The notes under the pieces: model-generated
Told to the model about the DNA's origin: nothing
What the model saw: only the letters and a program-made list of their open reading frames with translations
Database searches by the model: none
Part shown: positions 17,098 through 25,575 of the stretch, in pieces
Layout of the letters: each line of letters begins with the position of its first letter
Numbering within the stretch: position 1 is the stretch's first letter
Source of the DNA: JACVRW01 sp963765135
GTDB lineage: Bacteria; Actinomycetota; Thermoleophilia; Solirubrobacterales; Thermoleophilaceae
Assembly (NCBI GenBank): GCA_963765135.1
Contig: CAVXUX010000008.1
Span: forward strand, 320,769 to 384,768
DNA: 64,000 nt
Direction of reading: 5' to 3'
Translations under genes and position numbers: made by a program

Positions 17098-17762
17098 TGC
17101 TGCTGGTGCTCTGGGACGTGGACGGGACGCTGGTGCGCACGGCCGGCCACGGCCGCTACGCGTTCGAGGAGGCGTTCGAGGCGGTGGTCGGGCGCGTGCC
17201 GGAGCCGGTCGACTACGCCGGGCGCACCGACAAGCAGATCGCGCTGACGATGCTCGCCGGCGAGCACGAGCACCTGCCGCGCGTGCTGGAGGAGCTGGCG
17301 GGCGCCCTCGAGCTGCGCAAGGAGCGGATGCGCGAGGAGGGCTACGCCTACCCGGGCGTGGCCGAGGTGCTCGAGGAGCTGCACGGTCGCGACGACGTGA
17401 TCCAGTCGCTGCTCACCGGCAACATCCAGCCGAACGCGGTGATCAAGACCAGCGCGTTCGGTCTCGACCGCTGGCTCGACTTCGAGGTCGGCGCCTACGG
17501 CTCGGACCCTCACGAGGAGCGGTCCGACCTGGTCGCGGTCGCGCGTGCACGGGCGGCGGCGAAGTACGCGGAGCCGACCGGCGCGGTGCTCGTGGGCGAC
17601 ACCCCGCTCGACGTGCGCGCGGCGCACGAGGCGGGCGCCCGGGCCGTGGCGGTGGCGACCGGGTTCGCCGACCCGGAGACGCTGCGCGCGTCGGGGCCGG
17701 ACGCCTACCTGGAGGACTTCGCGGACACGGCCGCCGCGGTCGCGGCGATCACTTCCACTTGA
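17097..17762 (+). CDS. HAD-superfamily hydrolase (phosphoglycolate-phosphatase-like)
   Basis: 221 residues from GTG 17097, which shares a base with the upstream stop codon. Complete HAD motifs are seen: LWDVDGTLVRTAGHG (DxD), SLLTGNIQPNAVIK (motif II region) and LVGDTPLDVRAAHEAG (motif IV). The helical cap between residues 20 and 85 matches the Gph/phosphonatase group. Small phosphorylated organic acids are likely substrates. Third gene of the kinase-like/HAD operon; its end overlaps the convergent thioredoxin-like gene. Confidence 0.85.
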   Translation: MLLVLWDVDGTLVRTAGHGRYAFEEAFEAVVGRVPEPVDYAGRTDKQIALTMLAGEHEHLPRVLEELAGALELRKERMREEGYAYPGVAEVLEELHGRDDVIQSLLTGNIQPNAVIKTSAFGLDRWLDFEVGAYGSDPHEERSDLVAVARARAAAKYAEPTGAVLVGDTPLDVRAAHEAGARAVAVATGFADPETLRASGPDAYLEDFADTAAAVAAITST

Positions 17763-18252
17763 CGCTGCAGCCGACGGGGTCGGTCTCCGCGCGCTCGGGC
17801 TCGGCGCCGCTCAGCACCGCGTCGAGCGCTTCGCGCAGCCAGTTCGCGTTCTGGGCCGCATCGCGGTGGTCGCTGTCCGGCGCGCCGCGGTAGCGCAACC
17901 GCAAATCGGCATCCAGGACGAACACGTCGGGCGTGGTCTTCGCGTCGTACGCTCGGGCGACTTCTTGGCTCTCGTCGCGCAGGTACGGGTGCGGCCAGCC
18001 GCCGTCGGCCTCGACCCGCTCCTTCATCGCCTCGTACGAGTCGGTCGGGTAGCGCTCCGCGTCGTTCGGGTTGATCGCCAGGAACGTGACCTGCGGGTAG
18101 TCGCGCGCCACCTGCAGCAGGCGCTCGTGCCAGCCCAGCGCGTAAGGGCAGTGGTTGCACGTGAACACGACGACGGTTGCGCCATCGGGCCCGTGCTCGG
18201 TGCCGTCGGTGTCCGGCAGCGAGAAGGTGGGTGCCTCGTCACCGATGTTCAT
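17749..18252 (-). CDS. Thioredoxin-fold peroxiredoxin/TlpA-like protein
   Basis: 167 residues beginning IGDEAPTFSLPDTDGTEH, the usual opening of AhpC/TSA-fold proteins, then VVVFTCNHCPYALGWHERL with a CNHC pair in the active-site position, and KTTPDVFVLDADLRLRYRG with the cis-Pro. There is no signal peptide, so it is cytosolic. Family members annotated as thioredoxin-family proteins reduce peroxides or disulfides. It is the last gene of the - strand operon with the helicase, cyclophilin and a second thioredoxin-like protein, overlapping the latter by 14 bases. Confidence 0.85.
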   Translation of the reverse strand: MNIGDEAPTFSLPDTDGTEHGPDGATVVVFTCNHCPYALGWHERLLQVARDYPQVTFLAINPNDAERYPTDSYEAMKERVEADGGWPHPYLRDESQEVARAYDAKTTPDVFVLDADLRLRYRGAPDSDHRDAAQNANWLREALDAVLSGAEPERAETDPVGCSVKWK

Positions 18253-18559
18253 CGATCCTCCTTACTGCCTCACGTAGGTCCTCGGGATCCGGCGTGGCCG
18301 AGATCCGGCCGTCGCGCAGCCGGTAGACGCGGCAGGTGAGCGAGAAGGGCTCGGTCTCCGGGGACGGGATCGCGTCCACGCCGTCGAGCCGTACCGTCGG
18401 CGAGCCGGGGAAGCGCTCGGCGCGCGCCTGCTCGTCGGTTTCCACCTCGACGAGGTCGACGTCCGCCTCCACGCCCTCGTCGCGCAGGACGCGTCTCAGG
18501 TCCCCGAGCGTCTCGGGGTAGGAGGGGCAGCCCTCCCACCAGAGCAGCTCAACCTTCAT
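18239..18559 (-). CDS. Small thioredoxin-like protein
   Basis: 106 residues. It opens VELLWWEGCPSYPETLGDL, a thioredoxin-like beta strand followed by a single-Cys CPSY site, and has a conserved GSPTVRLDGVDAIP loop with the cis-Pro. Proteins of this shape are often found near mercury or thiol genes, but the second active-site Cys is missing, so disulfide exchange by a CxxC route is unlikely. It overlaps the genes on both sides of it, so it is translationally coupled in the operon. Confidence 0.75.
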   Translation of the reverse strand: MKVELLWWEGCPSYPETLGDLRRVLRDEGVEADVDLVEVETDEQARAERFPGSPTVRLDGVDAIPSPETEPFSLTCRVYRLRDGRISATPDPEDLREAVRRIDEHR

Positions 18560-19010
18560 GCACCTCCACCCGCTCGATCAGGGCGTCGTTCACAGGGCGG
18601 TCCTGAGCGCCGGTCTCGGTGCCCTCGATCGAGTCGACGGCCTCCATGCCCGAGGTCACGCGGCCGAACACGGTGTGCTTGCCGTCCAGCCAAGGGGCGG
18701 CCTCGGTGGTCACGATGAAGAACTGGCTGCCGTTGGTGTTGGGGCCGGCGTTGGCCATCGCGAGCGCCCCGCGAACGATCTTGTTCTCGTTGATCTCGTC
18801 CTCGAACTCGTAGCCCGGGCCGCCGGTGCCGGTGCCCTGCGGGCAGCCGCCCTGGATCATGAAGTCGCGGATCACGCGGTGGAAGATCAGCCCGTCGTAG
18901 TAGCCGTCCTTCGAGAGCTTCACGAAGTTGTCGACCGTCTTGGGCGCGTCCTCGTCGAACAGCTCCAGCTGAATCTCGCCGTGGTTGGTGTGCATCGTGG
19001 CCTGGCTCAT
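18549..19010 (-). CDS. Cyclophilin-type peptidyl-prolyl cis-trans isomerase
   Basis: 153 residues, a minimal cytoplasmic cyclophilin that speeds proline isomerisation. Active-site segments are present: FHRVIRDFMIQGGCPQGTGTGGPGY, NTNGSQFFIVTTEAAPWLDGKHTVFGRV and the C-terminal NDALIERVEV. No signal peptide. The ATG at 19010 overlaps the stop of the upstream DEAD-box helicase gene, so it is co-expressed with it. Confidence 0.95.
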   Translation of the reverse strand: MSQATMHTNHGEIQLELFDEDAPKTVDNFVKLSKDGYYDGLIFHRVIRDFMIQGGCPQGTGTGGPGYEFEDEINENKIVRGALAMANAGPNTNGSQFFIVTTEAAPWLDGKHTVFGRVTSGMEAVDSIEGTETGAQDRPVNDALIERVEVHEG

Positions 19011-20467
19011 CGTCTCTTCGCTACCTCCACTCGGAGTTCCACTCCCCTTGCTTGCTTACCCGAAACGCTCTCGGCCACCTGCTGCGCGCGCTCCGCGGGG
19101 ACCTCGACGAAGCTGAAGCGCTCGAGGACGCGCACGTTGCGCACGTCGTCGTTCTCCAGGTGGGTGTTGTCGACCACGGCGCGCACGATGTCCGCCGGCT
19201 CGATGCCGTCCTGGCGCCCCGAGCCAACGACGAGCTTGGAGTAGGGAACACCCTCGCGCTGGTGTGGCTTTGTGTGCCGAGGGCGGCGTGTCTCGCGCTC
19301 GCGTGGCTTGCGCTCTCGGGGCGTGCGCTCGCGCGGCTCGCGCTGCGCGCCCCGGCCGTCGCCGTTCGCCACCCAGGGCTCGATATCCGTCTTCGCGTGG
19401 CGCTCGATCGCCTCCAGCTCGCGCCGCTGCTTGGGCGTGATCAGCGTGATCGCGCGGCCGCTCTCGCCGGCACGGCCGGTGCGGCCGATGCGGTGCACGT
19501 AGATGTCGGGGGAGTTGGGGATGTCGTAGTTCACGACGTGGCTGACGCCCGTGATGTCGAGGCCGCGGGCGGCGACGTCGGTGGCCACGAGCAGTCGCTC
19601 GCGCCCGCCCTTGAAGGCGATCATCACCCCGTCGCGCTGGCCCTGTGACATGTCGCCGTGCAGGGCCTTCACGCGCACCCCGGCGTCGCCGAGCCGGCGT
19701 GCCAGGCGGTCGACGCCGATCTTGGTGCGGGCGAAGACGATCGCCTGCTCGGGCCGCTCGGCCTGGATGACCTTCACCAGGGCGTCGAGCTTCTCGCGGT
19801 CGGACACCTCGACGTAGTAGTGGTCGACGGTGTCGATCGTGAGCGTGGCGGCGCGCACTTGAATCTCCACCGGGTCGTGCATGAACTGCTCGGCCAAGCG
19901 GCGGATCTCGGCGGGCACGGTGGCGCTGAAGAGCGCGGTCTGGCGGCCCATCGGGGCGCGCCGCATGATCGACTCCACGTCCTCGAGGAAGCCGAGGTCG
20001 AGCATCTCGTCGGCCTCGTCGAGCACGACGTAGCGCACGTCGTCGAGGTACAGGTGGTGGCGGTTCATCATGTCCATCACGCGCCCGACCGTGCCCACGG
20101 CCACGTGGGCCTCCTTGAGGCGGGTGGCCTGGTCGCGAATCGGCGCGCCGCCGAAGACGGCGACGACCTCGATCCCCTTGCGCTCGCCGTAGGCCCTCAA
20201 GGCCTGGGTGACCTGGATGCAGAGCTCACGAGTCGGGGTGAGCACGAGCGCCTGGACGGCGGCATGCTCGGGATCGATGTACTCGACCATCGGCAGGCCA
20301 AACGCGGCCGTCTTGCCGGTGCCCGTCTGAGCCTGGCCGATCACGTCCTTTCCCTCCAGCAGCGGCGGCACAGCCTGCTCCTGAATAGGGGTCGGCCGCT
20401 CGTACCCGAGGTGAGCCAGCGCCTCGAGCGTGGACTCGGAGAGCCCCAGATCCTTGAACGTCGGCAT
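19007..20467 (-). CDS. DEAD-box ATP-dependent RNA helicase
   Basis: 486 residues. Helicase motifs in order: Q motif RPTPIQEQAVP, Walker A AQTGTGKTAAF, PTRELCIQ, GTVGRVMDMM, DEAD in VLDEADEMLDLGF, FSATVPAEI (SAT), VATDVAARGLDI and HRIGRTGRAGESG. A basic linker (RERKPRERETRRPRH) precedes a C-terminal DbpA-type RNA-binding domain (about 405-486) with YSKLVVGSGRQDGIEPADIVRAV. This layout matches CsdA/DeaD-like helicases in ribosome assembly and cold adaptation. TACCCT lies 10 bases before the ATG. First gene of a four-gene operon. Confidence 0.93.
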   Translation of the reverse strand: MPTFKDLGLSESTLEALAHLGYERPTPIQEQAVPPLLEGKDVIGQAQTGTGKTAAFGLPMVEYIDPEHAAVQALVLTPTRELCIQVTQALRAYGERKGIEVVAVFGGAPIRDQATRLKEAHVAVGTVGRVMDMMNRHHLYLDDVRYVVLDEADEMLDLGFLEDVESIMRRAPMGRQTALFSATVPAEIRRLAEQFMHDPVEIQVRAATLTIDTVDHYYVEVSDREKLDALVKVIQAERPEQAIVFARTKIGVDRLARRLGDAGVRVKALHGDMSQGQRDGVMIAFKGGRERLLVATDVAARGLDITGVSHVVNYDIPNSPDIYVHRIGRTGRAGESGRAITLITPKQRRELEAIERHAKTDIEPWVANGDGRGAQREPRERTPRERKPRERETRRPRHTKPHQREGVPYSKLVVGSGRQDGIEPADIVRAVVDNTHLENDDVRNVRVLERFSFVEVPAERAQQVAESVSGKQARGVELRVEVAKRR

Positions 20468-20571
20468 GCGGTCGCTGAGGGTACTCGGTGCGCGGTGGCG
20501 AGCCCGGCGGCCTACGACGGGGGGGCGAACCCGGGGGCTGGACGAGTTTCTCTCCGGTATGCGAGAAGAAA

Positions 20572-21461
20572 ATCGACCAACCCCCCGCTGGCCGACGGGT
20601 CGTGGCGCTTGCCGAGCGGCAGCACGGGGTCGTCACACGTGCGCAGCTGCATCGAGATCGGGCTGAGCGATCGAAGGGATCGGGCGCCGTGTGGAGGACG
20701 GCCGGCTCTGGCGCGTGCATCAGGGCGTCTACGCGGTAGGCCGGCCCACGCTGACGCTCCAGGGCCGCTTCATTGCTGCTGTTCTCAGCTGTGGGCCCGG
20801 CGCGGCGCTGAGCCATTGGCGGCCGGCGTTCTGCTGGGCCTGCTCGAGCGAGCGCGGCCCGCAGGATCGACGTCACCGTGCCCGGCAGCGGTGGGCGGAG
20901 ACGCCGAGGCGCGGTGATCATCCACCGCGCGGCGCTGCCCGACACCGACGTCACCACCAAACACGGCATCCCAGTCACCACCCCCGCCCGCACCCTGATC
21001 GACCTCGCCGACGTCCTCCCCAGGCGCCGCCTCGAGCGTGCCCTCGACGAGGCGGCCTACCTGCGGCTCGACGTCACGGATCTCCAGCCACGCCCGGGCC
21101 GGCGCGGCAGCGGGACCCTGGCGGAGCTCATACAGCGACACGACGCCGGCACCACCAGGACGCGCTCAGACCTGGAGGAGCGCATGCTCAGCCTCCTTCA
21201 TCGCTTCCGTTTGCCCGACGCCGGAGGTGAACAGCAGCATCGAGGGCTACACGGTCGACTTCGCCTGGCGCGACGCAGCGGTTGATCGTCGAGACCGACG
21301 GCTGGGCGGCGCACGGCACGCGCAGCGCGTTCGAGCGCGATCGCCGGCGCGACGCCGACCTGCTCGCCGCCGGCTGGCGCGTGCTGCGCGTCAGCTACGA
21401 GCGGCTCGAGCGCGCGCCGGAGTGGGTGGCCGAGCGGATCGCCGAGGCGCTGCGTGCCTAG
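20572..21461 (+). pseudogene. Broken DUF559 protein with AbiEi-like N-terminal domain
   Basis: Pieces of one protein are spread over several frames: VALAERQHGVVTRAQL, then VEDGRLWRVHQGVYAVGRPTLTLQGRFIAAVL, then IHRAALPDTDVTTKHGIPVTTPARTLIDLADVLPRRRLERALDEAAYLRL, and finally IVETDGWAAHGTRSAFERDRRRDADLLAAGWRVLRV. That order is the usual one for DUF559 proteins with a winged-helix AbiEi-like front and a Vsr/restriction-endonuclease-like end, which are abundant in Thermoleophilia. At least four frame changes are needed. Some may be sequencing errors as elsewhere in the window, but the number here suggests true decay. The start is not certain. The end overlaps the convergent oxidoreductase gene by 4 bases. 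Confidence 0.7.
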
Positions 21462-22408
21462 CGCGACGGGTCCAGCAGCAGCTTGCCGCTCGTGCGCCGC
21501 GCGTGCATGTCCTCGTGGGCGCGGCGCACGTCGGAGAGCGGGTAGGTCTCGCCGATCTGAGGCTTCAGCTCGCCCCGGGCCGCCCTGTCGAACAGGTCCG
21601 CCAGCGGCTCTTCGATCATGTCCCGCCGTCCGAGGCAGTGCATGAGCCAGAACCCCACCACGCTCCTGCTCTTGCGCATCAGGCGGCCGGTCTCGACCGT
21701 GTTCTGCTCCCTCCCGGCGATGCCGTAGGTCACGATCCGCCCGAACGGCGCGAGCGCGTCGAACGACTGCGCGAACACGTGCCCGCCGCCCATCTCGAGC
21801 ACGACGTCCACCTGGTTGCCCTCGTTGGCGTCGATCAGAGCGGCCTTGAGGTCGTGCTCGCCCGTGTCCACGGCCGCGTCGGCGCCCAACGACAGACACA
21901 TGTCGCGCTTCTCTTCGGTGCTCGCCGTTGCGATCACGCGACCGGCGCCGAACGGCTTCGCGAGCTGCAGGGCGAGCGACCCCACCCCACCCGCTCCGGA
22001 AATCACGACCACGGACTCGCCGGCAGCGAGCTTGGCCGACGTCTTGTACAGATGCCACGCCGTCAGCCCCTGGATGAGCAGCGCCAGGGCAGCCTCCTCG
22101 TCGAGGCCGTCCGGGATCGGGTAGACCACCGCCTCGTGCGCCACCGCGTACTCGGCGTAGCCGCCCGTGCCGATCAGCGCGATGACGCGCTGCCCGTCCG
22201 GCGTCGTCCCGGCCACTTCGCCCCCGATGATCAGGGGGGTCTCGTACCGGGCCAGGTACGAGTTCTCACGGGCGTGGGTGTCGGCGAAGTTCATCCCCGC
22301 CCGGGACACCTCGATCAGCACCTGGCCCTCGCCCGGCTCCGGCTTGGACACCTCCGCGACCTGGAGCACCTCCGGGCCGCCGAACTCCTCGATCTGGACG
22401 GCGCGCAT
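21458..22408 (-). CDS. Quinone oxidoreductase-like zinc-binding-family dehydrogenase (MDR family)
   Basis: 316 residues of the medium-chain reductase family: MRAVQIEEFGGPEVLQVAEV at the start, then EVSRAGMNFADTHARENSY in the catalytic domain, and the NADPH-binding VVISGAGGVGSLALQLAKPFGA. Zinc ligands are absent, as in quinone oxidoreductase (QOR) enzymes. It probably reduces quinones or enones with NADPH. A TAGGCT box 6 bases upstream of the ATG supports the start at 22408 and a leaderless mRNA. Confidence 0.9.
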   Translation of the reverse strand: MRAVQIEEFGGPEVLQVAEVSKPEPGEGQVLIEVSRAGMNFADTHARENSYLARYETPLIIGGEVAGTTPDGQRVIALIGTGGYAEYAVAHEAVVYPIPDGLDEEAALALLIQGLTAWHLYKTSAKLAAGESVVVISGAGGVGSLALQLAKPFGAGRVIATASTEEKRDMCLSLGADAAVDTGEHDLKAALIDANEGNQVDVVLEMGGGHVFAQSFDALAPFGRIVTYGIAGREQNTVETGRLMRKSRSVVGFWLMHCLGRRDMIEEPLADLFDRAARGELKPQIGETYPLSDVRRAHEDMHARRTSGKLLLDPSR

Positions 22409-22420
22409 CGCGCCAGCCTA

Positions 22421-23254
22421 TTAGGCGGGGCGCGCCATCTCCTCGCCGACCTCGCTCGCCACGCGCGCCGCGAGGTAGCGGGTGGCGTCGATCAGGTAGG
22501 TGAGGTTGCCGGCGTCCTCCAGCGGACGCGGCACGAACACGCACAGCGTGCCCGCCTTCAGCTCGAACCCGGGCGACAGAGGGTGATTGGCCAGCCAGCT
22601 CACCACCGTCGGCGCGAACAGCCGGCGCACCATCAGGTCCTCCTGATCGCTGGCGGCGCGCAGCTCGTAGCGCTCCACGAACGCCGTGCTCTCCACCTCG
22701 ACTGTCCGCACCGGCGTGCGGCCCAGCCAATCGGAGTAGGGAGCGAACAGACCCCGCCGCGGGTGCAGGTAGATGCCGCGGAAGAACGGCAACGACGGGT
22801 CGAGGTCGACCACGCAGATCGTGAACCGGTTGCGCTCCTTGACCGAGGTGGTGCCGTCCGAGTCCTTCTGGATGCGCTCCCAGACGAGCTGCCCCAACCC
22901 GCCGTCGAGCGCGCCGGGCAGCCGGCCCTGCATCCACTGCTCCACGTGGCGCCGGTTGCCCGCCCCCAGGAGCGGCGTCATCGTCAGCAGCGAGGTCTGG
23001 TTGGCGTACATCAGCCCAACCGAGCTGGCGAACTCGAAGTAGAAGTTGTTCGCCGCCGCCCGGTCGGCGAAGTACCAGGCGATGCCCGCCACCCCCAGCA
23101 CGATCGCGGCCGGCCCGCCCAGCATGATCGCCAGGTTGGCCTGCCAGGCGCCGACCGTGAACGCCGCGAGCGACCCGAAGGCCATCCCGTACGCCGCCGG
23201 CGCGCTCCCCAGATACGAACGAAACAGCTGCCGCTGGCCGCTGTCGGCGTTCAC
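22421..23254 (-). CDS. Membrane-anchored protein of unknown function, paired with LemA
   Basis: 277 residues. Two hydrophobic helices near the N-terminus (about 22-45 and 48-66, AIMLGGPAAIVLGVAGIAWYFA) are followed by a soluble domain of about 200 residues with FRGIYLHPRRGLF and FVERYELRAASDQEDLMVRRLFAPTVVSWLA. The organisation resembles DUF3137 proteins, which often sit beside LemA, but I cannot confirm the family. GTG 23254 follows the LemA stop by 9 bases with a GGAG-type ribosome binding site, so the two are co-transcribed and probably share a membrane role. Confidence 0.65.
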   Translation of the reverse strand: MNADSGQRQLFRSYLGSAPAAYGMAFGSLAAFTVGAWQANLAIMLGGPAAIVLGVAGIAWYFADRAAANNFYFEFASSVGLMYANQTSLLTMTPLLGAGNRRHVEQWMQGRLPGALDGGLGQLVWERIQKDSDGTTSVKERNRFTICVVDLDPSLPFFRGIYLHPRRGLFAPYSDWLGRTPVRTVEVESTAFVERYELRAASDQEDLMVRRLFAPTVVSWLANHPLSPGFELKAGTLCVFVPRPLEDAGNLTYLIDATRYLAARVASEVGEEMARPA

Positions 23255-23263
23255 CGCGAGCTC

Positions 23264-23818
23264 CTAGAAGGCGACCTGCGGCACGTTGCGCTCGGCGGGG
23301 GCCTCGATCTCGAAGAACTCCCGCGTGGTGAACGACATCGTCCCCGCGATCAGCAGCGTGGGGAACTGCTGGGTGCGCGTGTTGTAGTGCTGCACGTTCG
23401 AGTTGTAGATCCGGCGCGCGGCCTGGATCTCGTCCTCGATCCCACTCAGCTCGGCCTGCAGGCGCTGGAAGCTCTCCGACGCCTTCAGGTCCGGATAGGC
23501 CTCGGCCAACGCGTTGATGCCGCCGAGCGCGCTCGTCAGCCGAGCCTCGGCGCGCTCCACCGCGGCCGGCTCGGCGGCCTCCACCGCGGCCAGCCGCGCC
23601 ACGGTCACGTTCTGCAGCGTCTCGCGCTCGTGGGACGCGTAGCCCTTGACCGTCTCGACGAGGTTGGGCACCAGGTCGTGGCGGCGCTTGAGCTGCACGT
23701 CGATGCCGCTCCAGGCCTCGTCGACCTTGTTGCGCGACTTCACGAGCGCGTTGTAGGCGACCACGCTCCACAAGGCCAGCAGCGCGAGCACCCCGAGCAC
23801 GATGTAAACGACGGTCAT
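23264..23818 (-). CDS. lemA: LemA family protein
   Basis: 184 residues with one N-terminal membrane helix (VYIVLGVLALLALWSVVAYN) and the LemA core: NKVDEAWSGIDVQLKRRHDLVPNLVETVKGYASHE, then LQAELSGIEDEIQAARRIYNSNVQHYNTRTQQFP. LemA proteins form helical bundles at the membrane; their role is unsettled, though some are linked to phospholipid or two-component stress functions. The ATG at 23818 is divergent from the PfkB gene. The next gene downstream encodes another membrane protein. Confidence 0.92.
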   Translation of the reverse strand: MTVVYIVLGVLALLALWSVVAYNALVKSRNKVDEAWSGIDVQLKRRHDLVPNLVETVKGYASHERETLQNVTVARLAAVEAAEPAAVERAEARLTSALGGINALAEAYPDLKASESFQRLQAELSGIEDEIQAARRIYNSNVQHYNTRTQQFPTLLIAGTMSFTTREFFEIEAPAERNVPQVAF

Positions 23819-23849
23819 AGGGCGGTTATCGGCTAGCCTCCGCGACCGC

Positions 23850-24773
23850 ATGAGCGTGGTCGTGGTCGGATCGATCGCCTTTGACGCGGTCAAGACGCCC
23901 TTCGGGGAGCGCGAGCGCATGCTCGGCGGCTCCGCGGTGCATTTCTCGCTGGCCGGATCGTTCTTCAGCGACGTCCGCGTGGTCGGCCCGGTCGGCGACG
24001 ATTTCGGCGAGGCCGAGTACGAGGTGCTGCGCGCGCACGGCGTGAACACCGACGACATCGAGCACGTCGAGGGCGGCAAGACGTTCTTCTGGGCCGGCGA
24101 GTACGAGTGGAACGTCAACATCCGGCACACGCTCGACACCCAGCTGAACGTGTTCGGCGACTTCGAGCCCAAGCTCTCCGAGGCCGCCAAGCAGGCCGAG
24201 GTCCTGTTCCTGGCCAACATCCAGCCCGACCTGCAGCGCGACGTCCGCGAGCAGTGCACCGGCGCGAAGCTCGCCGGGCTCGACTCGATGAACTACTGGA
24301 TCGAGAGCACGCGCGACTCGCTGGTGCGCACGATCGGCACCGTCGACCTGGTGCTGATGAACGACGACGAGGTCCGCCAGCTCACCGAGGAGCCCACGCT
24401 GCTGCTGGCGGCGCGCAAGATCATGGAGATGGGCCCGCGCGTGGTGGTCGTCAAGCAGGGCGAGTACGGCGCGTCGCTGTTCACCCAAGAGGGCTTCTTC
24501 TCGCTGCCGTCCTACCCGCTCGAGAAGGTCGTCGACCCGACCGGCGCCGGCGACTCCTTCGCCGGCGGGTTCTTCGGCTACCTCGACTCGCAGGGCGGCG
24601 CCACCGACGACGCGACGCTGCGCCGGGCGATGACCTACGGCTCCGCCGTCGCCTCGTACTGGGTCGAGGACTTCGGCTGCGAGCGCGCCGAGAGCCTCAC
24701 GCGCGACGACATCGAGGAGCGCTACGAGGCGTTCCGCGCCATGACGTTCGTCGAGGGTGTGCCAGCTGCCTGA
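23850..24773 (+). CDS. PfkB-family carbohydrate/nucleoside kinase
   Basis: 307 residues. The PfkB family signature is clear: VVVVGSIAFDAVKTPFG at the start, GGSAVHFSLAGSFF, and the C-terminal VDPTGAGDSFAGGFFGY, with catalytic base Asp235. Length fits ribokinase-like enzymes. Residues such as DSMNYWIESTRDSL and LMNDDEVRQLTEEP match a subgroup often annotated as sugar kinase of unknown specificity. A TAGCCT box lies 10 bases before the ATG. The substrate cannot be told from sequence. Confidence 0.88.
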   Translation: MSVVVVGSIAFDAVKTPFGERERMLGGSAVHFSLAGSFFSDVRVVGPVGDDFGEAEYEVLRAHGVNTDDIEHVEGGKTFFWAGEYEWNVNIRHTLDTQLNVFGDFEPKLSEAAKQAEVLFLANIQPDLQRDVREQCTGAKLAGLDSMNYWIESTRDSLVRTIGTVDLVLMNDDEVRQLTEEPTLLLAARKIMEMGPRVVVVKQGEYGASLFTQEGFFSLPSYPLEKVVDPTGAGDSFAGGFFGYLDSQGGATDDATLRRAMTYGSAVASYWVEDFGCERAESLTRDDIEERYEAFRAMTFVEGVPAA

Positions 24774-24796
24774 TTCCCGGGTACCATCCCGGGCGG

Positions 24797-25072
24797 ATGC
24801 ATGGTTTTTGGGGTGTCTTCTGGCTTGCGGTGATCCTGAAGATCCCGATCGTCGCACTGCTTACGATCGTCTGGTGGGCCGTTCGCCAGCCACCGGTGCC
24901 GGAGGCCGAGCAGGACGACGGCAACGGCGGACCGCGGCGCGAGCCGCATCCGCGTAACCGCCCGCCACACCTGCCGCGCCGCGGCCCGCACGGCGATCCA
25001 CAGCCGTCGCCGCCGGAGCGCGTGCGCGTGACGCGCCGTGGCCCGCGCGTGCCGGACGAGCCCGGCCGCTAG
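24797..25072 (+). CDS. Small single-pass membrane protein with basic Pro-rich tail
   Basis: 91 residues: one N-terminal helix (FWGVFWLAVILKIPIVALLTIVWW) then a disordered tail rich in Pro, Arg and His. TACCAT lies 9 bases upstream of ATG 24797, supporting both the start and a leaderless transcript. The tail may contact nucleic acid or acidic lipids at the membrane, but no family is recognised. Its stop overlaps the end of the convergent zinc-ribbon-like gene by 4 bases. Confidence 0.6.
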   Translation: MHGFWGVFWLAVILKIPIVALLTIVWWAVRQPPVPEAEQDDGNGGPRREPHPRNRPPHLPRRGPHGDPQPSPPERVRVTRRGPRVPDEPGR

Positions 25073-25323
25073 TCGATCCGATCAGTGGCGCGGCGCCTGT
25101 GCGTGTCGTACGTCGCGCAGCGCCGGTGCACGACCGCCCCGCCGCGCAGCTTCAGCGACTCCTCCGCCGCGGACACTCCCCGGCCGCACACGAGACAGAC
25201 CGGTCGGCCCCCGCGCGGCGAGCTCATCGCGGTGCGAATGTTCTCGAGCAGATGGCTCACCTGACCGAGGTTGTCGGTCGAAACGCGCCGCACTGTGACC
25301 AGTCCGTAAAGGGACGGACGCAT
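25069..25323 (-). CDS. Small zinc-binding-type protein
   Basis: 84 residues with VCLVCGRGVSAAEESLKLRGGAVVHRRCATYDTHRR. The CxxC pair, together with the later His and Cys, forms a plausible four-ligand zinc site (C-x2-C-x19-H-x2-C). The N-terminus has an amphipathic helix (LGQVSHLLENIRTAM). Similar short proteins occur in related Actinobacteria without known function. The gene is divergent from the 25341 gene with only 17 bases between starts. Confidence 0.55.
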   Translation of the reverse strand: MRPSLYGLVTVRRVSTDNLGQVSHLLENIRTAMSSPRGGRPVCLVCGRGVSAAEESLKLRGGAVVHRRCATYDTHRRRATDRID

Positions 25324-25340
25324 TCGCTAGGGTGGCCGCC

Positions 25341-25571
25341 GTGAACGCCTACCACGTGTGCGGCGTGCTGTTCGCGGCCTGGGCGGTGATCGTGTCCTTC
25401 GTGGGGATCACGCGCGAGGACTTCCCCGCCACCGCGGGTGCCCAGCGGGCCGTGGCGCTCGTGTCGGTGGTGCTGGCGCTGGCCACGATCGGCTCCGCCG
25501 TCTACACCGGCGCGACCGAGGACGAGGAAGAGGGCGGCGACCACGAACAGGCGCTGATCCTGGGGATCTGA
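25341..25571 (+). CDS. Small two-helix membrane protein
   Basis: 76 residues from GTG 25341, chosen over GTG 25332 because TAGGGT (25328-25333) would otherwise overlap the start; it lies 7 bases before 25341. Two hydrophobic segments (YHVCGVLFAAWAVIVSFVGI and AVALVSVVLALATIGSAVYTG) are joined by a short loop, ending in an acidic tail (DEEEGGDHEQ). No recognised function; it is followed 4 bases later by a PRC-barrel-like gene. Confidence 0.6.
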   Translation: MNAYHVCGVLFAAWAVIVSFVGITREDFPATAGAQRAVALVSVVLALATIGSAVYTGATEDEEEGGDHEQALILGI

Positions 25572-25575
25572 GCCG

